A stretch of 31,845 nucleotides of DNA from CAZSHG01 sp964606695 [NCBI: uncultured bacterium] (GTDB lineage: Bacteria; UBP14; UBA6098), in contig CAZSHG010000030.1 of assembly GCA_964606695.1 (NCBI GenBank), positions 1 through 31,845 of the forward strand, given 5' to 3'. Positions 16,022-22,470 of this stretch are shown here, piece after piece. The notes under the pieces were generated by a model that was given only the letters and a program-made list of their open reading frames with translations, made no database searches and was not told the origin of the DNA. Numbering within the stretch: the first letter of the stretch is position 1; the number at the start of each line of letters is the position of its first letter. A program made the translations under genes and the position numbers.

Positions 16022-17461
16022 ATGATGCAAGCACTTTTTAAAAGAAAATTATTTTTTCTCTTCGGGATTCTGATAATATTCTGTTCTAATACATTGGCTG
16101 GCGATGTCGCTTTGGTCAGAATGCACACTTTTTTTGAAGGGCATACATCTTTGCTATGTGAGTTACAACGCGACGGTCACAGAACCTTTGGTCTTGTTGA
16201 TACATTCGTCGATCCCACCCGCTTCGACGTCTGCTGGTTGATACCTGAGGACTGCGACCTGACCGATATTAATATAGCGAAACTCTATACCTTCGTTTGT
16301 TCTGGAGGGCATCTCATACTTGTTCTGGATCGCTTTCCCTATTTGGTCGAAGCCACAAACAGGATTTTCGAATTCGAACCGTGGTTCGACGAACTTGGAA
16401 GGCCGCAAGCATACGATGAACGTGTTTTAGACGCCGTTCCAGATACCTTCATAAGTTATTTTGGGCCTATAATGTCTTCTTTCATTCTCAACTTCGATTT
16501 ACGGTGGGAAAGGGGTAGCGGAATAGATACATTAATCACAGCCGTCGGTTGTGCTGTCGGCTGTGAGGCAGAAGGTTGCCTTACAGCCGTCGGCTGGGGC
16601 GCTAGCGACTGCTACGGTGCCGTTTATGATTCCTTTGCGGTTCAAATTCTCGCAGGCAATTATTATGCTGGCGAAATAACGGTCATTGCGGATATGGATT
16701 TATTTGCAGACGAACCTTTTTCGCCCTATCCAATAAATCTCTTCGATAACCTCCAGTTCGCGCGGCAGTTGTTCGCATGCAATACTCGCGCCGACAGCGC
16801 AGGGCTTGAGCAGGCGGATTCCACGCTACGGCTCCGCCTTTACGGCGATTTCACGAATTTCGACGACGATTCCAGCGAATGGAAATTCCGCATTCTCCAC
16901 GTCTGGCCGCCCTATCAGTTCCGCGGCCACGAGTTGGGCGCGAGGTTCATCGCCCCGAACATCCTTGAAATCGATTATCCTCCAATTTACAATCCCGTTT
17001 ACGACACGGTCGAGGTATGTCTTATGTTCCTCCCTGACTCCAACGGCGAAACCGTCCTCTGGGATTTCCCCGTCTGCGACACTTTTAAATTCGATTTTAC
17101 CGGCATCGCCGAAACGCCCACACCGCAGGCCTTCGCCATCTCCGCCTACCCGAACCCGTTCAATTCGGCCGTCTCCTTCACCATTGACGGCGCGGGCGTA
17201 TGCAATACGCCCCTACGAATCGAAATATATGATGTCGCGGGGCGGAAAATCGCCCAATTGCCCGACGGCGTAACCGTAGGGGAGGGTTTGAGACCCTCCC
17301 GCTCGTCGATCATGGCACAAACGGGCGGGTCTGAGACCACACCCCTACGAGATGCGGAATTCATCTGGCAACCCGCCGCCACCCTAGGCTCCGGTGTTTA
17401 CTTAATCCGCATCGAGCAAAACGGGCAAATCTACACCAGGCCGGTGGTTTATGTTAAGTAG
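16022..17461 (+). CDS. Secreted GATase/DUF4350-like protein with PNPFN domain interrupted by REP-like inserts (copy B)
   Basis: 479 aa, starting ATGATG behind AAAGGA. A signal peptide (1-26) precedes a GATase-like or DUF4350-like N-terminal domain (DVALVRMHTF, RDGHRTFGLVD, GGHLILVLD), a beta domain (YDTVEVCLMFLP, ETVL) and the sorting domain (YPNPFN to PVVYVK). It is a paralog of the protein at 14385-15770. A Cys/Gly-rich stretch at about residues 173-198 (VGCAVGC, EGCLTAVGW) has no counterpart in copy A. It is encoded by repeated ACAGCCGTCGG palindromic DNA. The sorting domain carries the same REP-like inserts as copy A. No active-site residues are recognised, so a binding or structural role at the surface is as likely as catalysis. 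Confidence 0.85.
   Translation: MMQALFKRKLFFLFGILIIFCSNTLAGDVALVRMHTFFEGHTSLLCELQRDGHRTFGLVDTFVDPTRFDVCWLIPEDCDLTDINIAKLYTFVCSGGHLILVLDRFPYLVEATNRIFEFEPWFDELGRPQAYDERVLDAVPDTFISYFGPIMSSFILNFDLRWERGSGIDTLITAVGCAVGCEAEGCLTAVGWGASDCYGAVYDSFAVQILAGNYYAGEITVIADMDLFADEPFSPYPINLFDNLQFARQLFACNTRADSAGLEQADSTLRLRLYGDFTNFDDDSSEWKFRILHVWPPYQFRGHELGARFIAPNILEIDYPPIYNPVYDTVEVCLMFLPDSNGETVLWDFPVCDTFKFDFTGIAETPTPQAFAISAYPNPFNSAVSFTIDGAGVCNTPLRIEIYDVAGRKIAQLPDGVTVGEGLRPSRSSIMAQTGGSETTPLRDAEFIWQPAATLGSGVYLIRIEQNGQIYTRPVVYVK
16538..16596. repeat. Palindromic repeat inside the coding sequence of copy B
   Basis: ACAGCCGTCGG occurs twice (16538-16548 and 16583-16593). Around and between the copies lie GCTGTCGGCTGT and the dyad AGGCA-GAAGGT-TGCCT. 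The encoded Cys/Gly-rich segment is missing from paralog A. Confidence 0.5.
17194..17216 (-). repeat. REP-like palindrome, in frame (copy B)
   Basis: Identical in sequence and position to the 15515-15537 element: GGGCGTAT-GCA-ATACGCCC then CTAC. Confidence 0.8.
17276..17348. repeat. Inverted pair of REP-like palindromes, in frame (copy B)
   Basis: Left element: GTAG, then GGGAGGGT-TTGAG-ACCCTCCC (17276-17300). Right element: an imperfect palindrome GGGCGGGTC-TGA-GACCACACCC, then CTAC (17323-17348). They sit where copy A has its pair but with different stem sequences. Confidence 0.75.
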
Positions 17462-17702
17462 CCATCGCCTCTAATTTCAACCCACGTTCAACCACCCGTG
17501 GCCTTTCTCGCCTCAGTATTCTTAGCGTTTAAGTTATCCGGGAGCTCACGCAAGTTACCCCCCTACTCGCTTGACCATTTGCCTTTGCGGAGGACGAGGA
17601 CTTTTTCGATGCCTCTGCGGGAGGTGTAGAGAACCCAGAGGCCCTCGATGAGGTGTGGCGCTTGCTCAAGGTGGTTTTTTTGGGGATTTTTTGCGATAAT
17701 TG
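17462..17702. other. Intergenic debris between copy B and the truncated permease
   Basis: There is no intact gene. A weak stem CCACG/CGTGG followed by CCTTTCTC (17482-17509) could be a poor terminator for copy B. A minus-strand coding remnant fills most of the rest. Confidence 0.4.
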
Positions 17703-17724
17703 TTGCCTTATCGAAGCTGGTCGA
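17563..17724 (-). pseudogene. C-terminal remnant of an unidentified gene
   Basis: A 53-codon minus-strand frame without a start codon ends at TAG (17563). Its product, including HLIEGLWVLYTSRRGIEKVL and LRKGKWSSE, reads like the end of a real protein: alternating hydrophobic strands, a basic tail and normal codon use. No start or ribosome-binding site is present, and upstream DNA belongs to the permease fragment. I do not recognise the parent family. It could be chance, but the sequence quality argues for a relic. Confidence 0.35.
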
Positions 17725-17731
17725 TTATAAT
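17703..17731 (+). promoter_or_regulatory. Promoter-like sequence before the permease fragment
   Basis: TTGCCT (17703-17708), 17-bp spacer, TATAAT (17726-17731). The ATG at 17742 is only 10 bp beyond the -10, so the mRNA would be almost leaderless. No Shine-Dalgarno is seen. Confidence 0.45.
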
Positions 17732-17741
17732 TAGCTTTGCT

Positions 17742-18186
17742 ATGAAGAAGAAGTTATCAAAAGAACTTGGTTTCCTCGATGTTTTCGCGATTGCTACCGG
17801 CGCGATGATAAGTTCCGGGTTCTTCCTTCTGCCCGGTATCGCGGCGTCGAAGGCCGGGCCGGCGGTGATTGGAGCTTATGTCCTCGCGGGGTTCATGATT
17901 TTGCCCGCCCTCTTTTCCATCGTAGAGCTTTCCACGGCCATGCCCCGTTCCGGCGGGACTTACTTCTTCATCAGCCGAAGCCTTGGGCCGATGTTCGGGA
18001 CTATCGAGGGGGTCGGCGATTGGCTGGCGCTGATTTTGAAATGCAGTATCGCGCTGGTCGGCCTTGGGTTTTATCTTGCGACGATGGTCAACCTCAGCCC
18101 GACTCTGCTTGCCGTTATTTTTGCTTTGCTTTTCACTTTTCTTAATCTCATATATCCCGGTGCCGTTCTTATAAGCCCATTCGGTT
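17742..18186 (+). pseudogene. Truncated APC-superfamily amino-acid permease
   Basis: From ATG 17742 the product begins with a typical APC-family N-terminus: KELGFLDVFAIATGAMISSG has the helix-1 substrate-binding break (GAMISSG), followed by PRSGGTYFFISRSLGP (helix 3 region) and further hydrophobic helices. About four transmembrane segments are present in 145 residues, against ten to twelve in a 430-700 aa family member. Similarity stops at GAVLIS (about 18178). The frame then runs antisense into the end of the sorting-domain gene at 18187 until a stop at 18272. The rest of the permease is nowhere in the window. I read this as a deletion or insertion breakpoint, making the permease non-functional. 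Confidence 0.8.
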
Positions 18187-19659
18187 TCATTTCAGGTAAA
18201 CGATTCGTTTCGTCGTTGTATCGCCGTTCAGCGCGGTCGCGCGGAGGAGGTATATGCCGGAACCGAGGGTAGCTTTCGGCCTCCAGGTGCGCTTTCCTCC
18301 TCCCAGCGTCTCGACTTGCCGGCCTTTAATATCAATTATCTCGACTTCCCACCCCTCCGGCACAGAGATTGCTACCGCTGAATTGAAGGGGTTGGGGTGG
18401 GCGGAAATGGCCATGTCTAAAGGACGCGAATAATTCTTCTCCCCCACAACAGCACGTGATAAGTCGTTTCCAAGTGAATCTACAGCAATAAGTAGAACAT
18501 CGTGAACAGAATCATCCGATGAATGCGAACCGCAAATTATATATCCGCCACCAGGTTTTTCTGCAATAATCTTCCCCCGCTCATAGTCGGAATCACCTAT
18601 AGAACGGCACCATAGTGAATCGCCATATTTATTAATTCTCCGAAGTCGAATATCATTGTCAATCGCGTTATTGGAATATCCGGCTAATAGGAATCCGCTG
18701 TCCGGCATTTCTACCGCCGAAGTGTAATAGGATAAATCATGATTGTAGAAATCCCACCAAATGCTATTTCCAAGCGAATCTATCATTAAGAGATAGCTAA
18801 AGCCGGTGATAGGACCACTCCTTTGTCTATATTCCCCAATACAGAGAATGTTGCCGTTTCTGGCCAGGGCAATCGAAGATCCAAAGACCGGGTGGAGGGA
18901 ATCTGTTGTATAGATGGGAAAATCGCGTTTCATCCAGAGGGAATCGCAGTAAGTGTTAATGCTTCCAATATAAAGGGTTGGCGGAAAATATCCCACCTGT
19001 CCGGTTGTTATGAATTTGTTTGATTGTGTTCGGGCAATTGAATTGCCGGTGCTGACCTGTCCCTCAGAATATTCCCTTGTCCAAACCGTTTCCACTTCCT
19101 CGGCCGTAATTGAGAACTTCATATAGAAAATCCATTGTAGCCCTATTGCGGACCTCTTCGCGCCTACCGCAATATAATAATTATCTTCCGTTCGAGTCAC
19201 AGAACGGAGAGCGTAGCTATTTGTATAATCTTCATAATCTCCTAAAAACCAATTGCCTACTTCATTTCCAGAGCTGTCCGTAATAATTATCGTCGCTCTT
19301 CCATACCATTCAGCGGCAGAATATGGCACCGGGTAGTCGGAAAACGGATACAGGGCACAACCAGCGATAACAAAACCGCCCTCCGGCCTCTCGGCTACCG
19401 AACTCCCGATTTCTTTCATAATCGTATCGCCGTAGGTTTTTGCCCAGAGCGTATCACCGTCAGCATCGGTTTTTAAAAGAAAGATATCTGTTTCGCCATC
19501 TTCAACTAAAACCCTTCTGCCGACAATAACTAATCCGCTATCGGATGTCGGTTTCATAGAATATGGGATTTCGTCGTCCGGCCCTCCATATATCTTCTCC
19601 CAGGCAAATGTCGTAATAGCTGAAGTAAGGATAATAATTATAACAATGTAGATTTTCAT
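18187..19659 (-). CDS. Secreted seven-bladed beta-propeller protein with sorting domain (paralog 2)
   Basis: 490 aa. The ATG at 19659, behind GGGGAG, opens a signal peptide (MKIYIVIIIILTSAITTFA). Earlier in-frame codons reach 19746 but encode a non-signal sequence. Seven repeats with S-x-x-x-x-x-D/E-x-G-x-x-I-x-G and a following D-x-x-G-x-x-W strand suggest a seven-bladed propeller. The sorting domain (HPNPFNSAVAI, VEIIDIKGRQVETLGGGKR, terminal YLK) is almost identical to that of the next gene, although the bodies are much less similar. It lies 110 bp downstream of the 19770-21254 gene, probably on the same transcript. Its 3' end abuts the truncated permease. Ligand unknown. Confidence 0.9.
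   Translation of the reverse strand: MKIYIVIIIILTSAITTFAWEKIYGGPDDEIPYSMKPTSDSGLVIVGRRVLVEDGETDIFLLKTDADGDTLWAKTYGDTIMKEIGSSVAERPEGGFVIAGCALYPFSDYPVPYSAAEWYGRATIIITDSSGNEVGNWFLGDYEDYTNSYALRSVTRTEDNYYIAVGAKRSAIGLQWIFYMKFSITAEEVETVWTREYSEGQVSTGNSIARTQSNKFITTGQVGYFPPTLYIGSINTYCDSLWMKRDFPIYTTDSLHPVFGSSIALARNGNILCIGEYRQRSGPITGFSYLLMIDSLGNSIWWDFYNHDLSYYTSAVEMPDSGFLLAGYSNNAIDNDIRLRRINKYGDSLWCRSIGDSDYERGKIIAEKPGGGYIICGSHSSDDSVHDVLLIAVDSLGNDLSRAVVGEKNYSRPLDMAISAHPNPFNSAVAISVPEGWEVEIIDIKGRQVETLGGGKRTWRPKATLGSGIYLLRATALNGDTTTKRIVYLK
18243..18420 (-). repeat. Sorting-domain DNA repeat, copy 1
   Basis: 178 bp aligned without gaps to 19826-20003, with 7 differences by hand count (about 96% identity). It encodes the PNPFN sorting domain of paralog 2. 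Confidence 0.85.
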
Positions 19660-19769
19660 GTGTTCTCCCCTCGTTCCAACGGTCCTCCGTAGGAACGTAT
19701 TTGCCGACGCTCCGCGTCGATTGCATGTCTGCGGTCCATGTTTCATCTCTGCTTCGGGTTTTTATTGCT
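19660..19769. other. Short spacer between propeller paralogs
   Basis: It contains the dyad CGACGC-TCC-GCGTCG (about 19708-19722) without a T run and a GTAGGAACGT stretch resembling the foot of the GTAG repeats. No promoter is clear on the minus strand, consistent with read-through from the upstream gene. Confidence 0.35.
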
Positions 19770-21254
19770 TCATTTCATATAAACAACTCGCTTTGTGACG
19801 GTTTGGCCGTCGCCGATTTTTGCCTGGAGGAGGTATATGCCGGAACCGAGGGTAGCTTTCGGCCTCCAGGTGCGCTTTCCTCCTCCCAGCGTCTCGACTT
19901 GCCGGCCTTTAATATCGATTATCTCGACTTCCCACCCCTCCGGCACAGAGATTGTTACCGCTGAATTGAAGGGGTTGGGCCAGGCGGAAATAGCCATATC
20001 TAACGGTCGCGGTATTTCTTCTACCACTTCGAGGCGTAGATCCTCTCCAAGAGAATCTACAGCAATTATGACGATGTCCGTATCGCTTTCGGAATAGGCT
20101 CTGTAGCCACACAGCACATAGCCCTCATCGGGTCTTTTAATTATATCCATACCGCTTTCACCCACGGTCTCTCCTAATAATGTGCTCCAAAGGGAGTCGC
20201 CTTCATCGTTGATTTTCAGAAGCCAGAAATCGTCGTTTCCAGCGTTAGGTGAATAGCCGGTAAGAAGAAATCCAGAATATTGAGCTTTTGTCATAGACAA
20301 ACACCTGGACGAATCACTACCATATTTTGCTGTCCAGACTGTGTCGCCTTCAGAATCTGTCCGAATAACCATATTTCCTCTGTTGGAGTTATAGGAATCG
20401 GAACTTGCCGAGAGCACTACTATATCGCTTTCAGGTGTTTCAACGATAGAATAGCCTGCTCTTGGGTAGAAGATTGTATCGGTTGAATCGCTACAGGTAT
20501 CCAATCCTTCCCCCATAAAATCTGTTCTCAACCAGAGCAAATCACCGATGGAGGTTATTCTCGAAATAAACATTGCTGTCGGGAAACTTCCGTAACATCC
20601 CGTAGATAAATAGTCTCCGCTCTCCGATTGGATTATCGAATTCCCGAACATAGTCAGGCCGTCTCCGTGTCTTCTCGTCCAGAGCGTTTCTATTTCATCC
20701 GCATATATCGAGAACTTCACGTAATATATCCATGAATCTCCTATGAAACTGCTTTCACCGCCAATGGCGACATAACAGCTATCATCCGTGTGAGCTACCG
20801 ATCTGAGAGCCAGAGAATTTGGAGTGCCGCCAAGGTGCAGGCTATCAGTGATGTTTCCCAGATCATCTGTAGCTATTATAAACAGATTTCCTGACCAGTA
20901 TCCTGTAAGTTGTAGCGGAGTGTTTCCTCCAGGTTTAGCTGAAAATCCTACAATCACAAAGCCACCCTCCGGTCTTTCGACAACAGAACAGCCGACGTCG
21001 TTCATCGTGTCGCCGTAAGTTCTTGTCCAGAGTGTATCTCCGTTTATATCTGTTCGTAGTAGATAAATGTCTCCGTTTTCTTCTCCGAAGGATGCTGTTC
21101 TGCCAACAACGACAAATCCGCCGTCGGAAGTGGCGGCGATACCGTAAGGTATGTCGCTCATGTCGCCGCCATAAACCACTTCCCAGGCGGATACGGTGCC
21201 TGCGAAGGCTATGGCCAATAAGGCGATTAACAGCAATTTTTGTTTTAATCTCAT
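19770..21254 (-). CDS. Secreted seven-bladed beta-propeller protein with sorting domain (paralog 1)
   Basis: 494 aa, starting MRLKQ with a signal peptide cleaving near VSA (residues about 20-23); GAGAAGA precedes the ATG. Seven blade-like repeats are countable, for example SDGGFVVVG, PEGGFVIVG, DSCYVAIG, SGDYLSTG, SGFLLTG and DEGYVLCG, most followed by D-x-x-x-x-x-x-D-x-x-G-D-T-x-W. The sorting domain ends YMK, with WPNPFNSAVTI. Homologous bodies occur at 18187-19659 and 4882-6420. A promoter with a palindrome in its spacer lies at 21390-21363. The gene is exported and surface-associated by inference, with no recognised enzyme motif. Confidence 0.9.
   Translation of the reverse strand: MRLKQKLLLIALLAIAFAGTVSAWEVVYGGDMSDIPYGIAATSDGGFVVVGRTASFGEENGDIYLLRTDINGDTLWTRTYGDTMNDVGCSVVERPEGGFVIVGFSAKPGGNTPLQLTGYWSGNLFIIATDDLGNITDSLHLGGTPNSLALRSVAHTDDSCYVAIGGESSFIGDSWIYYVKFSIYADEIETLWTRRHGDGLTMFGNSIIQSESGDYLSTGCYGSFPTAMFISRITSIGDLLWLRTDFMGEGLDTCSDSTDTIFYPRAGYSIVETPESDIVVLSASSDSYNSNRGNMVIRTDSEGDTVWTAKYGSDSSRCLSMTKAQYSGFLLTGYSPNAGNDDFWLLKINDEGDSLWSTLLGETVGESGMDIIKRPDEGYVLCGYRAYSESDTDIVIIAVDSLGEDLRLEVVEEIPRPLDMAISAWPNPFNSAVTISVPEGWEVEIIDIKGRQVETLGGGKRTWRPKATLGSGIYLLQAKIGDGQTVTKRVVYMK
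19826..20003 (-). repeat. Sorting-domain DNA repeat, copy 2
   Basis: Partner of 18243-18420 (about 96% identical over 178 bp). Identity falls away on both sides, in the coding region as well as past the stop. Confidence 0.85.
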
Positions 21255-21362
21255 CTTCTCTTTCCCCTCATTTCGAGTTGAATCGTTATTTCGACCTCTC
21301 AGACGCTGAATAACAGGAGATTCAACTTGAATCTGTATATGTTAAACAACTTTCTCACTAAG

Positions 21363-21390
21363 AATATATACATATTCGAGAATATTTCAA
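21363..21390 (-). promoter_or_regulatory. Promoter of the propeller pair with an operator-like palindrome
   Basis: Minus strand TTGAAA (21390-21385), 16-bp spacer, TATATT (21368-21363). The perfect 14-bp palindrome ATATTCGAGAATAT (21372-21385) almost fills the spacer and could bind a dimeric regulator. Confidence 0.45.
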
Positions 21391-21605
21391 GGTGTTTTTG
21401 AAAAAGATTAAAATAATATTGTATTAAACACGTAATATTGCGACGCGACTTCTTTTATATCTCATCATCGACAGGATTACTTCAGAAGAAATCGCGCAAT
21501 CCGGCATTCACGACGCCCATAGCCCACCTTGATCGATAACGGATATTACCTGAGATATTTCAGGACAACCCCGAGATAGTAAATCTCGCCGGAATAGCGG
21601 CGTTC

Positions 21606-21630
21606 GGGCGGGTTTCAAACCCGCCCCTAC
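21606..21630 (-). repeat. REP-like palindrome with GTAG foot
   Basis: Arms GGGCGGGTTT/AAACCCGCCC around one C, then CTAC (GTAG at the foot on the minus strand). It is the intergenic version of the elements found inside the genes at 14385 and 16022. Confidence 0.8.
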
Positions 21631-21654
21631 GGATTGCGCGGGTTGCGGCGATTT

Positions 21655-21730
21655 CTGGATTCCCGTTTGCACGGGAATGACAGAGGGAGACGCGGGAATG
21701 ACAGAGCGGGAGATTGGAATGACCGACCGG
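21655..21730. repeat. dRS3-like ATTCCC-N8-GGGAAT repeat with decaying half copies
   Basis: ATTCCC-GTTTGCAC-GGGAAT (21659-21678), then GACAGAG. The right half (GGGAATGACAGAG) recurs at about 21693-21706, and GGAATGAC recurs near 21716. The layout equals the dRS3 consensus known from Neisseria and similar repeats in other bacteria. Frames through it encode peptides such as VIPVQTGIQ, a familiar spurious product. Confidence 0.75.
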
Positions 21731-21737
21731 GGTGTTG

Positions 21738-21789
21738 GTAGGACAGACATTCCTGTCTGTCTGTGAACAGGCAAGAATGCCCGTTCTAC
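21738..21789. repeat. Inverted pair of REP-like elements
   Basis: GTAG-GACAGACATTCCTGTCTGTC (21738-21761) faces AACAGGCAAGAATGCCCGTT-CTAC (21766-21789). These are again GTAG feet on outward-facing ends, as in the coding-sequence pairs. Confidence 0.75.
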
Positions 21790-21832
21790 CGTGATAGAGG
21801 GTGATATTTTGGTCGTGTTCGGTCATATTATT

Positions 21833-21857
21833 GTGGGCGGGGAAAATCCCCCACTAC
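21833..21857 (-). repeat. REP-like palindrome at the toxin 3' end
   Basis: GTGGGCGGGGA-AAA-TCCCCCAC (imperfect), then CTAC, ending 3 bp before the toxin stop codon. It could serve as a transcript 3' hairpin. Confidence 0.65.
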
Positions 21858-21859
21858 CG

Positions 21860-22192
21860 CTATTGTATAACAAGCATCTCCTTAATCATCTTATCAATCT
21901 TAATGACCTTCTCGTTTTTAAGCGACCCAGGTTTATCCTTTATCCTTTTTTTATCTATCGCTCTTAATTGAAAGGCCAGAGCCACAGAGTCGGTTTTCAA
22001 TCCATTGGACTCAGAAGGGCGAACTTCAATAGTATGTGGATATTTCAGGGCATGAAGATTAGATGTGAAAGGAATGATAATCGCTATGTTTGCTTCTAAA
22101 TCCGATATGATAATTACCGGACGGGTTCCGGTTTGTTCGTGTCCGTTGCCGACCGGAATTTCGACGAGTCTTATTTCGCCTTTTTGAATCAC
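21860..22192 (-). CDS. MazF/PemK-type mRNA interferase toxin
   Basis: 110 aa. The N-terminal strand GEIRLVEIPVGNGHEQTGTR leads into RPVIIIS (Arg24), then PFTSN (41-45), DSVALAFQLRAID (68-80) and RIKDKPGSL. This is the conserved order of the MazF/PemK/CcdB-like fold, whose members cleave mRNA at short sequences. The start is GTG and overlaps the antitoxin stop by 4 bp (GTGA), a typical coupled arrangement. All core positions seem present, so it is probably functional. Cut-site specificity cannot be predicted. REP-like repeats follow directly downstream. Confidence 0.9.
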   Translation of the reverse strand: MIQKGEIRLVEIPVGNGHEQTGTRPVIIISDLEANIAIIIPFTSNLHALKYPHTIEVRPSESNGLKTDSVALAFQLRAIDKKRIKDKPGSLKNEKVIKIDKMIKEMLVIQ

Positions 22193-22392
22193 AACGTTGC
22201 CTCGAAGTTAGCGAGAGCCTCATTGCTCAGAGTGTCCCAAGCCTCGAATTCATTTTTTAATGCGAGTTGTTTTTCTATAGTATCGAGGTAAAATATAATA
22301 GCTCTTTCGATTATTTCGCGTTCGTCAAATCCGAGAGCATCCGAAGCGAATTTCACCTTTTCGTCGAGCCCGTCGGGTAATTTAATTCTCAT
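22189..22392 (-). CDS. Antitoxin, ribbon-helix-helix-like, partner of the MazF-type toxin
   Basis: 67 aa from the ATG at 22392 (AAAGGA about 8 nt upstream; another ATG lies at 22398). The N-terminus MRIKLPDGLDEKVKFA followed by FDEREIIERAIIFYLD has the strand-helix-helix pattern of CopG/RHH DNA-binding antitoxins. The acidic C-terminus (EFEAWDTLSNEALANFEATL) would bind and neutralise the toxin. It overlaps the toxin start by 4 bp. RHH-MazF pairs usually repress their own promoter. A hairpin-rich spacer of about 75 bp separates it from the giant gene upstream. Confidence 0.85.
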   Translation of the reverse strand: MRIKLPDGLDEKVKFASDALGFDEREIIERAIIFYLDTIEKQLALKNEFEAWDTLSNEALANFEATL

Positions 22393-22410
22393 TTGCATTT
22401 CCTTTTATGC

Positions 22411-22460
22411 ACGACTGAAGTCGTGGGTTGCGCCGGGGTGGGGAAAATTACCCACCCCGG
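22411..22460. repeat. Hairpin-rich spacer between giant gene and antitoxin
   Basis: ACGAC-TGAA-GTCGT (22411-22424) is followed by a perfect 10-bp stem CCGGGGTGGG/CCCACCCCGG (22433-22442 and 22451-22460) with an 8-nt loop. There is no T run on either strand, so a mobile palindrome is more likely than a simple terminator. Confidence 0.6.
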
Positions 22461-22470
22461 TTAGTGATTA

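Noticed and set aside
21508-21826. Two overlapping minus-strand frames of 88 codons
   Set aside because: They consist of palindromic repeats (VIPVQTGIQ-type peptides, a known spurious translation), not genes.
21606-21857. Possible CRISPR array
   Set aside because: Repeats are palindromes with different stems, unequal spacing and no unique spacers of uniform length; they fit REP-like elements.
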